A stretch of DNA of 64,000 nucleotides from Winogradskyella sp. PC-19 (GCF_002163855.1 NZ_CP019332.1:1405145-1469144), one strand, 5' to 3'; positions 8,328 to 17,561 are shown, numbered from the stretch's first letter. The notes: a model not told the origin generated them from the sequence alone. Made by a program: numbers and translations.

Positions 8328-9116
8328 ATGCAAACAGAAAAAGTTATAGATTATATTGTTAATTGGCTAAAAGATTATGCTGTAAACGCAAAAGTAAATG
8401 GTTTTGTTGTTGGAATTTCTGGCGGAATAGATTCTGCTGTGACTTCAATTCTTTGTGCAAAAACGGGTCTTAATGTTTTATGTATTGAAATGCCTATACA
8501 TCAAGCTGCTAGTCATGTGTCTAGAGCCAACGAGCATATAGCTCAACTAAAAGAACGTTTTTCTAACGTTAAAGAAACTCGCGTAGACCTAACTCCTGTT
8601 TTTGAAGAATTTAAAACTGAAGTATCTTTAGATGGAAAACAAGCAACAGTAGATATGGCGCTTGCTAATACTAGAGCTAGATTAAGAATGACAACCTTAT
8701 ACTATCACGCAGGATTACTTGGATTATTAGTTGCAGGCACAGGTAATAAAGTAGAAGATTTTGGTGTAGGTTTTTATACAAAATATGGTGATGGTGGTGT
8801 AGACCTTAGTCCTATTGCAGATTTACTCAAATCTGAGGTATACGCCATTGGTGAAGCACTTAAAGTACCTAACTCCATAATGAAAGCTGCACCTAGCGAT
8901 GGGCTGTTTGGAGACGCACGAAGTGACGAAGATCAAATTGGTGCATCCTATCCTGAATTAGAATGGGCTATGAAAATGAAAGATGAAGGTAAAACATCTG
9001 ACGATTTTGAAGGTCGTCAAAAAGAAGTGTTTGATATTTTTATGAGTTACAATACATCAAACAAACACAAAATGATTCCTATACCAATTTGCGAAATTCC
9101 TAAAAAATTGATTTAA
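8328..9116 (+). CDS. nadE: NAD synthase, ammonia-dependent
   Basis: A 262-residue cytoplasmic enzyme making NAD from deamido-NAD, ATP and ammonia. The ATP-pyrophosphatase loop SGGIDS is at residues 31-36, and GTGNKVEDFGVGF and YGDGGVDLSP are family signatures. There is no glutaminase domain. I chose the ATG at 8328 because MQTEKVIDYIVNWL is the normal family N-terminus; the frame extends upstream only into the gldB promoter region. A sequence TATTTTTG at 8280-8287 fits the Bacteroidetes -7 element and would put transcription start near 8293. Confidence 0.94.
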   Translation: MQTEKVIDYIVNWLKDYAVNAKVNGFVVGISGGIDSAVTSILCAKTGLNVLCIEMPIHQAASHVSRANEHIAQLKERFSNVKETRVDLTPVFEEFKTEVSLDGKQATVDMALANTRARLRMTTLYYHAGLLGLLVAGTGNKVEDFGVGFYTKYGDGGVDLSPIADLLKSEVYAIGEALKVPNSIMKAAPSDGLFGDARSDEDQIGASYPELEWAMKMKDEGKTSDDFEGRQKEVFDIFMSYNTSNKHKMIPIPICEIPKKLI

Positions 9117-9161
9117 AAAACACAATATATTCAATTTTTTTAAAATATTATTACATTTTTG

Positions 9162-9191
9162 TTGTTTATTGCTAATCGATTCTTACTTTTG
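9162..9191 (+). promoter_or_regulatory. Probable Bacteroidetes-type promoter of the response regulator gene
   Basis: TTG at 9162-9164 and TACTTTTG at 9184-9191, separated by 19 bp, match the Bacteroidetes primary-sigma pattern (TTG, then TAnnTTTG). The gene starts 63 bp downstream. Confidence 0.55.
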
Positions 9192-9253
9192 TTTAAGTAA
9201 ATAACTAATCCCCTTAAACTTAACTATAATTAGTAATTACTAAACTAAGCATT

Positions 9254-9883
9254 ATGCTAAAGATATTATTGGTAGACAGCCATCCTGTGATTCGCAGTGG
9301 ATTAAAACACGCTTTTTCTAATCACTCTAATTACCAGATTGTTGGAGACTTAGGTAGTGGAATAGAAATTTTTGATTTTATTAGAAAAAATGAAGTAGAC
9401 CTTATCATATCCGAAATAGACTTACCAGAACTTAATGGAATTACTGCGTTACGCGCCATTAAAAAAGAACATAAGTCTATAAAAATACTAATGTTTAGTC
9501 ATCAGCCTGAAGAAATATATGCTATTAGCACACTAAAAGCTGGTGCATCAGGTTACCTTTCCAAAAGCTCTCCAATAGAAGAAATTGTAAAAGCTATAGA
9601 CACTATAGCTACAGGTAATATTTACCTAAGCGAAAAAATGGACAAGCATTACAAGTATACAGATACATCAAAAAGTAGAACTCGTCTTTTTAAGCGACTG
9701 TCTACTCGAGAAGTAGAAGTACTAAAACTCCTTTCTATTGGTAAGAAAAATAAACATATCGCAGACGAGTTAGAAATCAACGAAAAAACCGTTAGCACCT
9801 ATAAAGCTAGACTATTCAAAAAGTTGAATGTAGATAATGTTATAGATTTGGTTCATCAAGCAAAGCATCACGATCTAGCATAA
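9254..9883 (+). CDS. LuxR/NarL-family response regulator with altered receiver site
   Basis: A 209-residue protein with an N-terminal receiver domain (about 1-120) and a C-terminal LuxR-type DNA-binding domain (about 142-205; LSTREVEVLKLLSIGKKNKH and EINEKTVSTYKARLFKKLNV). Where the phosphorylated Asp normally sits in NarL-type receivers (LLDLNMP), this protein has S-E-I-D-L-P, so Glu54 takes its place. The N-terminal acidic pair is D-S instead of D-D. The Lys near residue 107 (YLSKSSP) is kept. It may act without phosphorylation. No kinase gene is adjacent. Confidence 0.85.
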   Translation: MLKILLVDSHPVIRSGLKHAFSNHSNYQIVGDLGSGIEIFDFIRKNEVDLIISEIDLPELNGITALRAIKKEHKSIKILMFSHQPEEIYAISTLKAGASGYLSKSSPIEEIVKAIDTIATGNIYLSEKMDKHYKYTDTSKSRTRLFKRLSTREVEVLKLLSIGKKNKHIADELEINEKTVSTYKARLFKKLNVDNVIDLVHQAKHHDLA

Positions 9884-9885
9884 AC

Positions 9886-11853
9886 TTAGCCGCCTACTAC
9901 CTTACCAAGTTTCCTTGATAGCAACATTTTTAGGCCCAAATAATCTTTGACATCTTCCATTAAGGACTTTGAATCTACATCTGTATTTAATGTTTCTTCT
10001 TTAAATGCCATTACTTTTTGATCTATCAAAAAACAACGCAAGCTTAATATTGTTTGGCTTACCAATTGCGGGACTGTATGACCTTTTTCTTTTGGTATAA
10101 TTTGATTACGCTCCCAATCATGCAGACTGTACTTTTCATCATCCATTAAAATATTAGTCACCAAAGGCGCCATATTTTGGTCTAGGTTATTTATAAAGTC
10201 TTTTGCAGAAAACGCTTCGTTTTGATTTAAATTATCAATAATAGAATAGTATAAGGTTTTAAACTGAGCGTCACTAAATTGCATTTCATCTTCCTGAAGA
10301 TCTAGATATACTTTTTCAAAAACCCGAGCTTCGTGTACAACAGGTTCTAAAATCAAATCACCTGAAGTTTCATCTTCTTTAAGTACTAAATCTTCAAATT
10401 TTTCGGTTTTGTTACCATACAGTAATAATATTTCGATGATTTTTCGCTCTAACTCGTACTGTATATCAACTTTTATTGTTGGTTTTGGCTCAGACTTTAC
10501 AATATCAAACGCCTTACGTTCTTGCTTATAATTTTTATTAGCATCTTGAGCTTCCTTTTTATTAATCTGAGCCAAGGTGCTAAATAAAACAGACTCACTA
10601 ATATCCATAATTCGAGCACACTCTTGGATATAAACTTCCTTTTTTATCTGATCAGGAATTTTTGCTATACTATTTACAATATCACGAATTGTCTCTGCCT
10701 TTTTTATGGGGTCGTTTTTAGTATCTTCAAATAAAAGTGATGCTTTAAACTGAATAAAATCTTTAGCATTTTCACTCAAATACTCAGTAACTTCTTGTAG
10801 TGTATTATTTTTAGCAAAACTGTCTGGGTCTTCGCCATCAGGAAATGTACAAACACGCACATTCATACCTTGCTCTAATATTAAGTCTATACCACGGATT
10901 GAAGCACGCATACCTGCTGCATCTCCATCAAAAAGAACAGTAATATTGTTTGTCAGACGTTTTATTAGTCTAATCTGATCTGGTGTTAAAGCTGTACCGG
11001 AAGACGATACTACGTTGGTAATACCACGTTGGTAAAACTGTATCACGTCTGTGTAACCTTCGACCAAATAACAGTTATCCTCTTTTGCAATGGTTTGCTT
11101 AGCAAAGTATAGACCATAAAGCACTTTACTTTTGTGGTAGATTTCACTTTCAGGAGAGTTAAGGTATTTAGCTGCCTTTTTATCGTTGCCCAAAATACGA
11201 CCTCCAAACCCTAAAATACGACCACTCATACTATGAATCGGAAACATAACACGGCCTTTAAATCTATCAAAATGCTTCTCTGGCTTTACAATCGTTAAAC
11301 CTGTACCTTTAAGAAATTCTATTTTATAACCATTTTTTAGAGCCTCATCTGTAAACGCTTGCCACTCATCAAGAGAATAGCCAAGCTGAAACTTTTTTAT
11401 TGTTTCTATAGTAAAACCACGTTCTTTAAAATAGCTCAACCCAATGGCTTTACCTTTATCGGTTTTATGCATGGTTTTCTGAAAGTAATCATTAGCATAT
11501 TCACTAACCATGTACAAACTCTCACGTGTGTCTGCCTTTGCTTTTTCTTCGTCAGTACGCTCAGTTTCTTCTATCTCAATGTTATACTTTTTGGCTAAGT
11601 ATTTTATAGCTTCGGGATACGTAAAATGCTCATGCTCCATCAAAAAAGTCACAGCATTACCGCCTTTACCAGTCGAAAAATCTTTCCAGATTTGTTTAAC
11701 AGGAGACACCATAAAACTTGGTGTACGTTCTTCGCTAAATGGGCTTAAACCTTTAAAGTTACTTCCAGATTTTTTGAGTTGTACAAAATCGCCAATAACC
11801 TCTTCTACTCGAGCGGTTTCAAAAACTTGGGCTATGGAATTTTGTGATATCAA
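9886..11853 (-). CDS. dnaG: DNA primase DnaG with zinc-free N-terminal domain
   Basis: A 655-residue primase that makes RNA primers at the replication fork. The Toprim domain is plain (EGYTDVIQFYQRGI, then LFDGDAAGMRAS). The N-terminal CHC2-type domain aligns without gaps to other primases (GLSPFSEERTPSF, KQIWKDFSTGKGGN), but the four zinc ligands (Cys, His, Cys, Cys) are Ser37, Ser40, Asp58 and Thr61. The C-terminal helicase-interaction region is divergent, as usual. The gene ends 3 bp from the end of the converging regulator gene and appears to be transcribed alone. Confidence 0.94.
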   Translation of the reverse strand: MISQNSIAQVFETARVEEVIGDFVQLKKSGSNFKGLSPFSEERTPSFMVSPVKQIWKDFSTGKGGNAVTFLMEHEHFTYPEAIKYLAKKYNIEIEETERTDEEKAKADTRESLYMVSEYANDYFQKTMHKTDKGKAIGLSYFKERGFTIETIKKFQLGYSLDEWQAFTDEALKNGYKIEFLKGTGLTIVKPEKHFDRFKGRVMFPIHSMSGRILGFGGRILGNDKKAAKYLNSPESEIYHKSKVLYGLYFAKQTIAKEDNCYLVEGYTDVIQFYQRGITNVVSSSGTALTPDQIRLIKRLTNNITVLFDGDAAGMRASIRGIDLILEQGMNVRVCTFPDGEDPDSFAKNNTLQEVTEYLSENAKDFIQFKASLLFEDTKNDPIKKAETIRDIVNSIAKIPDQIKKEVYIQECARIMDISESVLFSTLAQINKKEAQDANKNYKQERKAFDIVKSEPKPTIKVDIQYELERKIIEILLLYGNKTEKFEDLVLKEDETSGDLILEPVVHEARVFEKVYLDLQEDEMQFSDAQFKTLYYSIIDNLNQNEAFSAKDFINNLDQNMAPLVTNILMDDEKYSLHDWERNQIIPKEKGHTVPQLVSQTILSLRCFLIDQKVMAFKEETLNTDVDSKSLMEDVKDYLGLKMLLSRKLGKVVGG

Positions 11854-11866
11854 GGTTAAAATCTAA

Positions 11867-12179
11867 TAAGACAGTAAATTTAAGACAAAGTCTAAGTTTA
11901 AAAAATTAATGTTTATAAAGTTATTTTTAAGTTGTTGTAAAGCCAATTTTTAAAGCTGAAATAATAGCTATATATTTAGATTAGAAATCAATAAACACTA
12001 CCAAAAGGTAGTATTATGACTAGCTGGTAATAAATACGAACAAAAACGAAACTAAACGAAACGAAATAATTTAGTAGAATTTTACCATTGCAAACTGAAA
12101 AAATAAAAACCATTTCAATAATAGCTACTAGTAATTTTCTTAGAGGTTACCATGACTACGTTGATTAATTAAATTATTT
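11867..12179. other. AT-rich intergenic region between divergent dnaG and small membrane protein gene
   Basis: About 310 bp with no convincing gene. It must hold the dnaG promoter (minus strand) and a promoter for the gene at 12180. A short hairpin (ACTACC-AAAA-GGTAGT) is at 11997-12012, and near 12040-12065 there are loose repeats of the type ACGAAAC. I see no RNA family here. Confidence 0.5.
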
Positions 12180-12482
12180 ATGTATTTATTACTATTCATT
12201 GCTTTTATATTAATCGTAAGAATAGATAAAATCATGAAATATTTTCGTGATAAAAATTTAGGTTGGAAAGCCTATAAAAAAAACTACAAAGAAATAACCT
12301 ACTCAGAAAAAATTGATGAGAAATGGTATCACATAAAAATTGATGCTGATATAAATATTGGAACATTTGAACCAAAATTCAAGAGCGAATCGGAGTGGTT
12401 GAGTTATCCTGAATGGGCTCATCATAGGGAAAAAGTAATAGAAAGAGTTAAGATGAGATATCCATTAAAAGATGAAGACTAA
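12180..12482 (+). CDS. Small membrane-anchored protein, unknown function
   Basis: A 100-residue protein starting with a membrane segment (YLLLFIAFILIVRI), then a charged domain rich in Trp, Tyr and Lys (GWKAYKKNYKEITYSEKI and SEWLSYPEWAHHREKVIERV). I do not recognise the family. It ends 9 bp before the M20 peptidase pseudogene and may share its transcript. The composition looks like a real protein rather than a chance frame. Confidence 0.5.
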   Translation: MYLLLFIAFILIVRIDKIMKYFRDKNLGWKAYKKNYKEITYSEKIDEKWYHIKIDADINIGTFEPKFKSESEWLSYPEWAHHREKVIERVKMRYPLKDED

Positions 12483-12491
12483 CAACTGTAT

Positions 12492-13769
12492 ATGACATTA
12501 AAAAAACACCTTATTTTATTATTTTTAGGATTTAGTTTTTTATTCTCCTGCAAATCTTCAGATGAACAAAACGTTCACCTTAATATAGAAAAACAAACAA
12601 ACGAAATTTTTGATAGAATAGTAAAAATCAGAAGAGATATTCATAAATATCCTGAATTAGCTGGAAACGAAAAAAGAACTTCAAAAATCATTGTAGACTA
12701 TTTATCAAGTTTAGGGTTAGAAGTCAAAACAAGAGTAGCAGGCTATGGTGTCGTCGGTATACTAAAAGGTGAAAAAGAGGGAAAAAACATAGCTTAGAGA
12801 GCTGATATGGATGCTATACCTAGTGATCTCACTGACGACGTATCTTTTAGGTCAAAAAACGAAGGAATACAACACGGTTGCGGTCACGATATACATGTGG
12901 CTATTGGACTTGGAATAGCCGAAGTATTATCAAAAAACAAGGCATCTATTAAAGGCACAATCTATTTTATATTTCAACCTGAAGAGGAGACTTTTGTTGG
13001 TGCAAAAAATATGACAAATAGCAATCTGTTTTCAGAAATGAATATTGATGAAATATACACCTTACATGTGACAGCATTACCCGTGGGTCAGATAATGACT
13101 AAACCGAACGAACTATATGCTTACCAAAAATGGATGGAGATAAAATTTAATGATAAATTTTTAGAAGAAGATGCAGAAATCCTGTACAAGCAAATAAGAA
13201 ATAAGACCCTACAAAAAAAAGAAGGTGTAAATCCTTGGGAAATTCCAATGGCGTTTGATTCTGTTGTTGGATTAAATAATCCTAATACTGTTTTTAAAGA
13301 TTATCATTTCATGGAAGAAAACTTTATAATGAAACAAGATAATAACCAACTTGTGATAAAAGCATTTGCCTATGATACCAAAAAATCAAATCTAACTAAT
13401 ATTTTACCAAAAATAGAGCAAATAATTAGCGAATCAGAATACAAAGATAAGTTTATATCATTTATTCAAGAAAATCCTACGGTATTCAATGATAAGTTAT
13501 TGACAGAAAATACCATTAATACGCTAAAAGATATTTATGGAAATAATTCTGTCGTAATGAATTATGGACAGATACCTTATTTCAATGATGACTTTATTTA
13601 CTTTCAACAAAAAACTCCTGGTGTTTATTTTTTGCTTGGTGGTTCTAATCCTAAAAAGGGAATTAATGCAATGAATCAAGCACCAAATTTTAGGGTGGAC
13701 GAAGAATGCATAAGAATAGTAGTTAAATCTTTTTCTTCATTGATTTTGGAAAGAGCTAATAGTAATTAA
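12492..13769 (+). pseudogene. M20-family metallopeptidase/amidohydrolase lipoprotein interrupted by an amber codon
   Basis: A single frame of 425 codons carries an M20 peptidase, broken by TAG at 12795-12797. The protein reads up to GKNIA, stop, then RADMDAIP; homologues have Leu at the stop (IALRADMDALP), so one T-to-A change in TTG explains it. The N-terminus is a lipoprotein signal (FLFSC). Metal-site motifs HGCGHD and QPEEE are intact. The usual C-terminal His before (S/A/T)P(x)F is Gln here (MNQAPNF), so a second ligand may be lost. The rest of the frame is open, suggesting recent inactivation, readthrough, or a sequencing error. Confidence 0.8.
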
Positions 13770-13804
13770 AGTAATATATAATACTTAGGCTGTTTTACAG
13801 ACAT

Positions 13805-13834
13805 AAAAAACCTTAATCTGTAAACAGATTAAGG
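13805..13834 (-). terminator. Intrinsic terminator of the ECF sigma operon
   Basis: CCTTAATCTG and CAGATTAAGG form a perfect 10-bp stem with a TAAA loop at 13811-13834. Six A on the plus strand at 13805-13810 give a T tract after the stem on the minus strand. It lies 27 bp past the end of the outer-membrane protein gene. Confidence 0.85.
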
Positions 13835-13861
13835 CTTAATCAACTCAAAAACTTAATTGAT

Positions 13862-14980
13862 TTAGTCTAAGTCCCAACGTAGACCTAATGAAATATTATT
13901 CTGATCAAAAGCTTGGTCTTTGAATAGTGGGTTTAAATCATACTTAGCATAGATAGCTAAATCTCCCCAACCAATATAACCGCTTAAACCATAAACAAAA
14001 TTTGAAGCATTAAAGTTTCTTTTTTCTTTGTTTTTTACACGGTCACCATCAGCATCATCATAAACTAACTTCTGCATAGAACCCAACCTTACACCACCGT
14101 AACCACCAAGTCCTATTCTGAATTTATTATCCGTAAAGTAGCGTATACGATTTCCGTAGTCTTTTTTACGTGACGGTCCAAATTCAAAATGAACTGGTAA
14201 AACTAAGTTGGTAACCCTAAATTTTGCGCTTTTTAAATTACCCGAAAAATTTTGCAGCGTAGTCTGACTTCCATTTTCTACAAAAAACTGGTTATTTTTA
14301 ATATCGAGTTTATTCCATTGGAAAGAGAAACCATAATTAATCCTAGCAAAATTAGATTCTTTAAAAATACGTGTTTGCCAAACCCAACCTAATTCTACAA
14401 ATCCAGAACCTCCTAATTTGTATGGCGAATCATCTAAACCTTGCCCATCTCCAATGGCATTGTTAAAACCTAAAGCAAACACCATTCTGTTACTTGTACG
14501 GATGTCATATTTGGGTGGTTTTCTAGTATTTGATTTAATTGACAACCCAATACGTCCTCCGCCTTCAGTGTCTGTAACAAAACCGATATAAGAAGTATTA
14601 TCGCGATCTAGATTTTCGGCATAAGGGTTTCTCTTAACAAGCTCAATTTTTTTGTCTATGATAGCCATACGGTCTGCTATATTAGCTGCTCTTTTTTTTG
14701 CCGCTTCCTTTTTTAGCTCTTCAGCTTCACCAGCGGTAATCTTACCTTCGTCTAATTGTCTATTGATGCCTTCGATATCGGCTTTCAGAAAATCGCGTTC
14801 TTGAGTTTCTACTCGCTTTTTTTGAGCCTCTAATTTATCAATCTGCATTTGTTTGTAGGAATGATTAATCCTATTTTTTGTTGAGTCTTGATCAACTTCT
14901 TTAGTTTCTTCTTGTGCACCTAAATCTGCTACAAATAAGCATAAGATTAGTGCTACAACATACTTAGTAATTGTTGTCAT
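13862..14980 (-). CDS. Outer-membrane beta-barrel protein with coiled-coil N-terminus
   Basis: A 372-residue secreted protein. After a signal peptide (ALILCLFVADLGAQ) comes a charged helical region (about 30-125, QMQIDKLEAQKKRVETQERD and EAEELKKEAAKKRA) that should form a coiled coil. A region rich in alternating hydrophobic and aromatic residues follows and ends in GLRWDLD, as expected for an outer-membrane barrel. It is the last gene of the sigma/membrane protein/barrel operon, ahead of a strong terminator. A role as the envelope component sensed or protected by that regulon is inferred from position only. Confidence 0.65.
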   Translation of the reverse strand: MTTITKYVVALILCLFVADLGAQEETKEVDQDSTKNRINHSYKQMQIDKLEAQKKRVETQERDFLKADIEGINRQLDEGKITAGEAEELKKEAAKKRAANIADRMAIIDKKIELVKRNPYAENLDRDNTSYIGFVTDTEGGGRIGLSIKSNTRKPPKYDIRTSNRMVFALGFNNAIGDGQGLDDSPYKLGGSGFVELGWVWQTRIFKESNFARINYGFSFQWNKLDIKNNQFFVENGSQTTLQNFSGNLKSAKFRVTNLVLPVHFEFGPSRKKDYGNRIRYFTDNKFRIGLGGYGGVRLGSMQKLVYDDADGDRVKNKEKRNFNASNFVYGLSGYIGWGDLAIYAKYDLNPLFKDQAFDQNNISLGLRWDLD

Positions 14981-15035
14981 TGTTCGTTTTTTTAAAATTA
15001 ATGATTGTTTTTTGTTCGTTTTTTGATGAATTGAC

Positions 15036-15830
15036 TTAGTCGTTATTTCGCTGAACCACAGCTTCCTTAACTTCCTTGTAACCGCTTTTTAATGTTTCAT
15101 AAATTCGGGTTCTAAAGGATTGTCCCATATCTTCTTCAACGTCTTGAAGCAGTTTATCTGCATCAACCACAGTAATTCCTTTTTTTATGGTCTTTTCCAT
15201 TAGCAACTCGCGATTTGCTAATTTTAATAGAGAATCTATTTGTTGATCGGTTACTGCACTCTTATTACTAGACTTGACATTTTGTAAGACATCTACAACA
15301 GAGTTAAACTCTACTTCCAGTTTTGGGGTTAGTAAATCCTCAGGTTTATTTTTTAGTTGTATTGAACTTGTTTTTGGTAATTGTTGTTCTTTACTATTCT
15401 TTGCTATCACTTTTTCTGATTTTACCCCAACTGATTTTTGTAGAATTATTGATTTTTGAACTTCAATTTTTTCATCTAGAATTTTTGTTTCTTCTGTCTT
15501 CTTAGTTGCTGCAAGTTCTTCTTGCTGAAGTATCTGATTTTTGTTTAAGGTTTTATCTTCAGCTTTAGGTAAGATAGCATCCTCTACTTTATCTTTGACA
15601 ATAATATTCTCTTCAGTAGTTTTGTCTTGTCCTCCAAAATAAGAGATAGATACAAAAACTAATGCTGCAATACTTGCCGCAATACCAAACCACCAAAATG
15701 ATGATTTTTTATTACGCTTCTCATCTGCATCTAACTGCTGAGAGAGCTTAGACCAAGCATCTGCAGACGGCGTGACTTTACGCCGCTCTAGCTTGTCTTT
15801 TATTTGTTCTTCAAATTTAATTGGTGCCAT
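15036..15830 (-). CDS. Single-pass membrane protein, probable anti-sigma factor or regulator of the ECF operon
   Basis: A 264-residue protein with a short cytoplasmic N-terminus (about 1-45, including VTPSADAWSKLSQQL), one membrane segment (WWFGIAASIAALVFVSISYF, about 46-65) and a long charged, Lys/Glu/Gln-rich periplasmic part. This topology is that of anti-sigma factors, and the gene overlaps the sigma gene by 14 bp, as is usual for such pairs. I see no zinc-binding HxxxCxxC motif, so a zinc-type anti-sigma domain is absent. The function is inferred from topology and context. Confidence 0.6.
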   Translation of the reverse strand: MAPIKFEEQIKDKLERRKVTPSADAWSKLSQQLDADEKRNKKSSFWWFGIAASIAALVFVSISYFGGQDKTTEENIIVKDKVEDAILPKAEDKTLNKNQILQQEELAATKKTEETKILDEKIEVQKSIILQKSVGVKSEKVIAKNSKEQQLPKTSSIQLKNKPEDLLTPKLEVEFNSVVDVLQNVKSSNKSAVTDQQIDSLLKLANRELLMEKTIKKGITVVDADKLLQDVEEDMGQSFRTRIYETLKSGYKEVKEAVVQRNND

Positions 15831-16380
15831 AATTGGTCTTATTTAAGTCTTTTATTTTTTGCTGTAGCAATTGTCTTGCTTTGTATAATTGCGATTTTGA
15901 TGTGCCTTCAGAAATCTGAAGCATCTCTGCAATTTCATAATGTTTATAACCTTCTATGGCATACATAACAAATACCATTTTGTAACCTTCTGGCAAACTA
16001 TCTATTAAACGTTGAATCTCGGCAACTTCGATATTAGAGTTTATACTGTCTGTAGAATTTTGTTTAAAATCAACTTCTTCAACAGGAAACTCTAATCTTT
16101 TTTTACCTCGTAAATATGAAATAGATTCTCTAACCATAATACGACGTATCCAACCTTCAAAACTACCTTCACTTTTAAAACTTTTTAGATGCTTAAAGAC
16201 TTTAAAAAAACCATTAAGCATTACTTCTTCTGCCTGATGTACATCCTTAACATAATAACGACAAACGCTAAGCATCTTTGGTGCATGTAACTCATATAAT
16301 ATATGCTGCGCTTCGCGATTATTTTTCGCAGCTTTTGCTATAAGTTTTTTTTCGTTATTGTGAAGTTGAATGACTTTCAT
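15817..16380 (-). CDS. ECF RNA polymerase sigma factor
   Basis: A 187-residue sigma-70 family protein of the extracytoplasmic-function type. Region 2 spans about residues 20-90 (YYVKDVHQAEEVMLNGFFKV, then FKSEGSFEGWIRRIMVRE) and region 4 about 115-170 (LIDSLPEGYKMVFVMYAIEG, then HYEIAEMLQISEGTSKSQL). I chose the ATG at 16380 (MKVIQLHNNEKK); an ATG nine codons upstream is possible. The downstream membrane protein overlaps it by 14 bp and the barrel gene follows, making a three-gene envelope-stress-like unit. Confidence 0.88.
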   Translation of the reverse strand: MKVIQLHNNEKKLIAKAAKNNREAQHILYELHAPKMLSVCRYYVKDVHQAEEVMLNGFFKVFKHLKSFKSEGSFEGWIRRIMVRESISYLRGKKRLEFPVEEVDFKQNSTDSINSNIEVAEIQRLIDSLPEGYKMVFVMYAIEGYKHYEIAEMLQISEGTSKSQLYKARQLLQQKIKDLNKTNYGTN

Positions 16381-16583
16381 TCTGTTTTTAATAGTGATGG
16401 TTTGCACTTCTATTTATAAAGACGCAAAAGGTTTTGTTTTGGTTGCCTAAAGATTGAAATTTTTTCATTTTTTATTCTAAAACGAATATGCATACAGTAA
16501 ATATAAGGGTTTTAAGAGGAGTGATTTTTTGATTTATTTTTTTAAAAAACCTCTCAAGAGTTCGCAGAGATATTCTTTGGGAT

Positions 16584-17561
16584 TTATTTCTTACGCTCAA
16601 TAACGTAATTAACCATTAATATTAACGAAGCTTTAAATTCTGACTCTGGATAGTCTGCTAATAGTGCCAAAGCTTCTTTTTGGAAAGCTACCATTTTGGT
16701 TTCAGCATAATGCAAACCACCTTTTGCAATAACAAAACTGATAACCTCTTTAACACGTTTTTTATCTTTATTATGCTTTTTTACAGAGTTAATTAGCCAA
16801 GACTTTTCCTTTTTTGTTGAGTTATTGAGCGCGTAAATTAAAGGCAAGGTCATTTTCTGCTCTTTGATATCGATACCTGTTGGCTTTCCAATTTTAGTTT
16901 CGCCATAATCAAATAAATCGTCTTTAATCTGAAATGCCATTCCGATAAGCTCTCCAAATTTTCGCATTTTTTCGACGTCATCAGAATTTGGTTTTACAGA
17001 AGCAGCGCCAAGACTACAACATGCTGCAATAAGCGTTGCGGTTTTTTGACGTATAATTTCGTAATATACATCTTCAGTAATATCTAATTGACGTGCCTTT
17101 TCAATCTGCAATAATTCTCCTTCAGACATTTCACGAACTGCAACAGAAATAATTTTTAGTAGATCAAAGTCATTATTATCAATAGATAACAACAAACCTT
17201 TGGACAGCAAATAGTCACCAATAAGAACTGCTATTTTGTTTTTCCAAAGTGCATTTATAGAGAAGAAACCTCTGCGACGGTTGCTATCGTCGACAACATC
17301 ATCATGTACCAAAGTTGCTGTATGAATCAACTCGATAACAGAAGCACCACGATATGTACGTTCACTAACTTCACCGTTATTCATCATTTTGGCTACCAAA
17401 AATACGAACATAGGTCGCATTTGCTTGCCTTTTCTATTAACAATATAATGAGTAATCCTATTAAGAAGAGCAACCTTACTTGACATAGCGAGTCTAAACT
17501 TTTGTTCAAAAAGTTCCATCTCGTAAGCGATTGGTTGCTTTATTTGTTCCGTTATTTTCAA
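16584..17561 (-). CDS. Polyprenyl diphosphate synthase
   Basis: A 325-residue trans-prenyltransferase that chains isoprene units to make the side chain of the respiratory quinone (menaquinone in this group). Both Asp-rich metal motifs are present: HDDVVDDSNRRRG at about residues 86-98 and IKDDLFDYG. GKQMRP is the usual isopentenyl-diphosphate-binding segment. Chain length cannot be read reliably. A gap of about 200 bp separates it from the ECF sigma gene downstream on the same strand, so it is probably a separate transcript. Confidence 0.9.
   Translation of the reverse strand: MKITEQIKQPIAYEMELFEQKFRLAMSSKVALLNRITHYIVNRKGKQMRPMFVFLVAKMMNNGEVSERTYRGASVIELIHTATLVHDDVVDDSNRRRGFFSINALWKNKIAVLIGDYLLSKGLLLSIDNNDFDLLKIISVAVREMSEGELLQIEKARQLDITEDVYYEIIRQKTATLIAACCSLGAASVKPNSDDVEKMRKFGELIGMAFQIKDDLFDYGETKIGKPTGIDIKEQKMTLPLIYALNNSTKKEKSWLINSVKKHNKDKKRVKEVISFVIAKGGLHYAETKMVAFQKEALALLADYPESEFKASLILMVNYVIERKK

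Noticed and set aside
11997-12012. Hairpin ACTACC-AAAA-GGTAGT before the small membrane protein gene
   Set aside because: Only a 6-bp stem in an AT-rich region, with no T tract and no link to a known element.
12795-12797. In-frame TAG in the M20 peptidase read as a recoded amino acid (pyrrolysine or similar)
   Set aside because: The residue expected there is an ordinary Leu, one base change explains it, and nothing else suggests stop-codon recoding in this organism.
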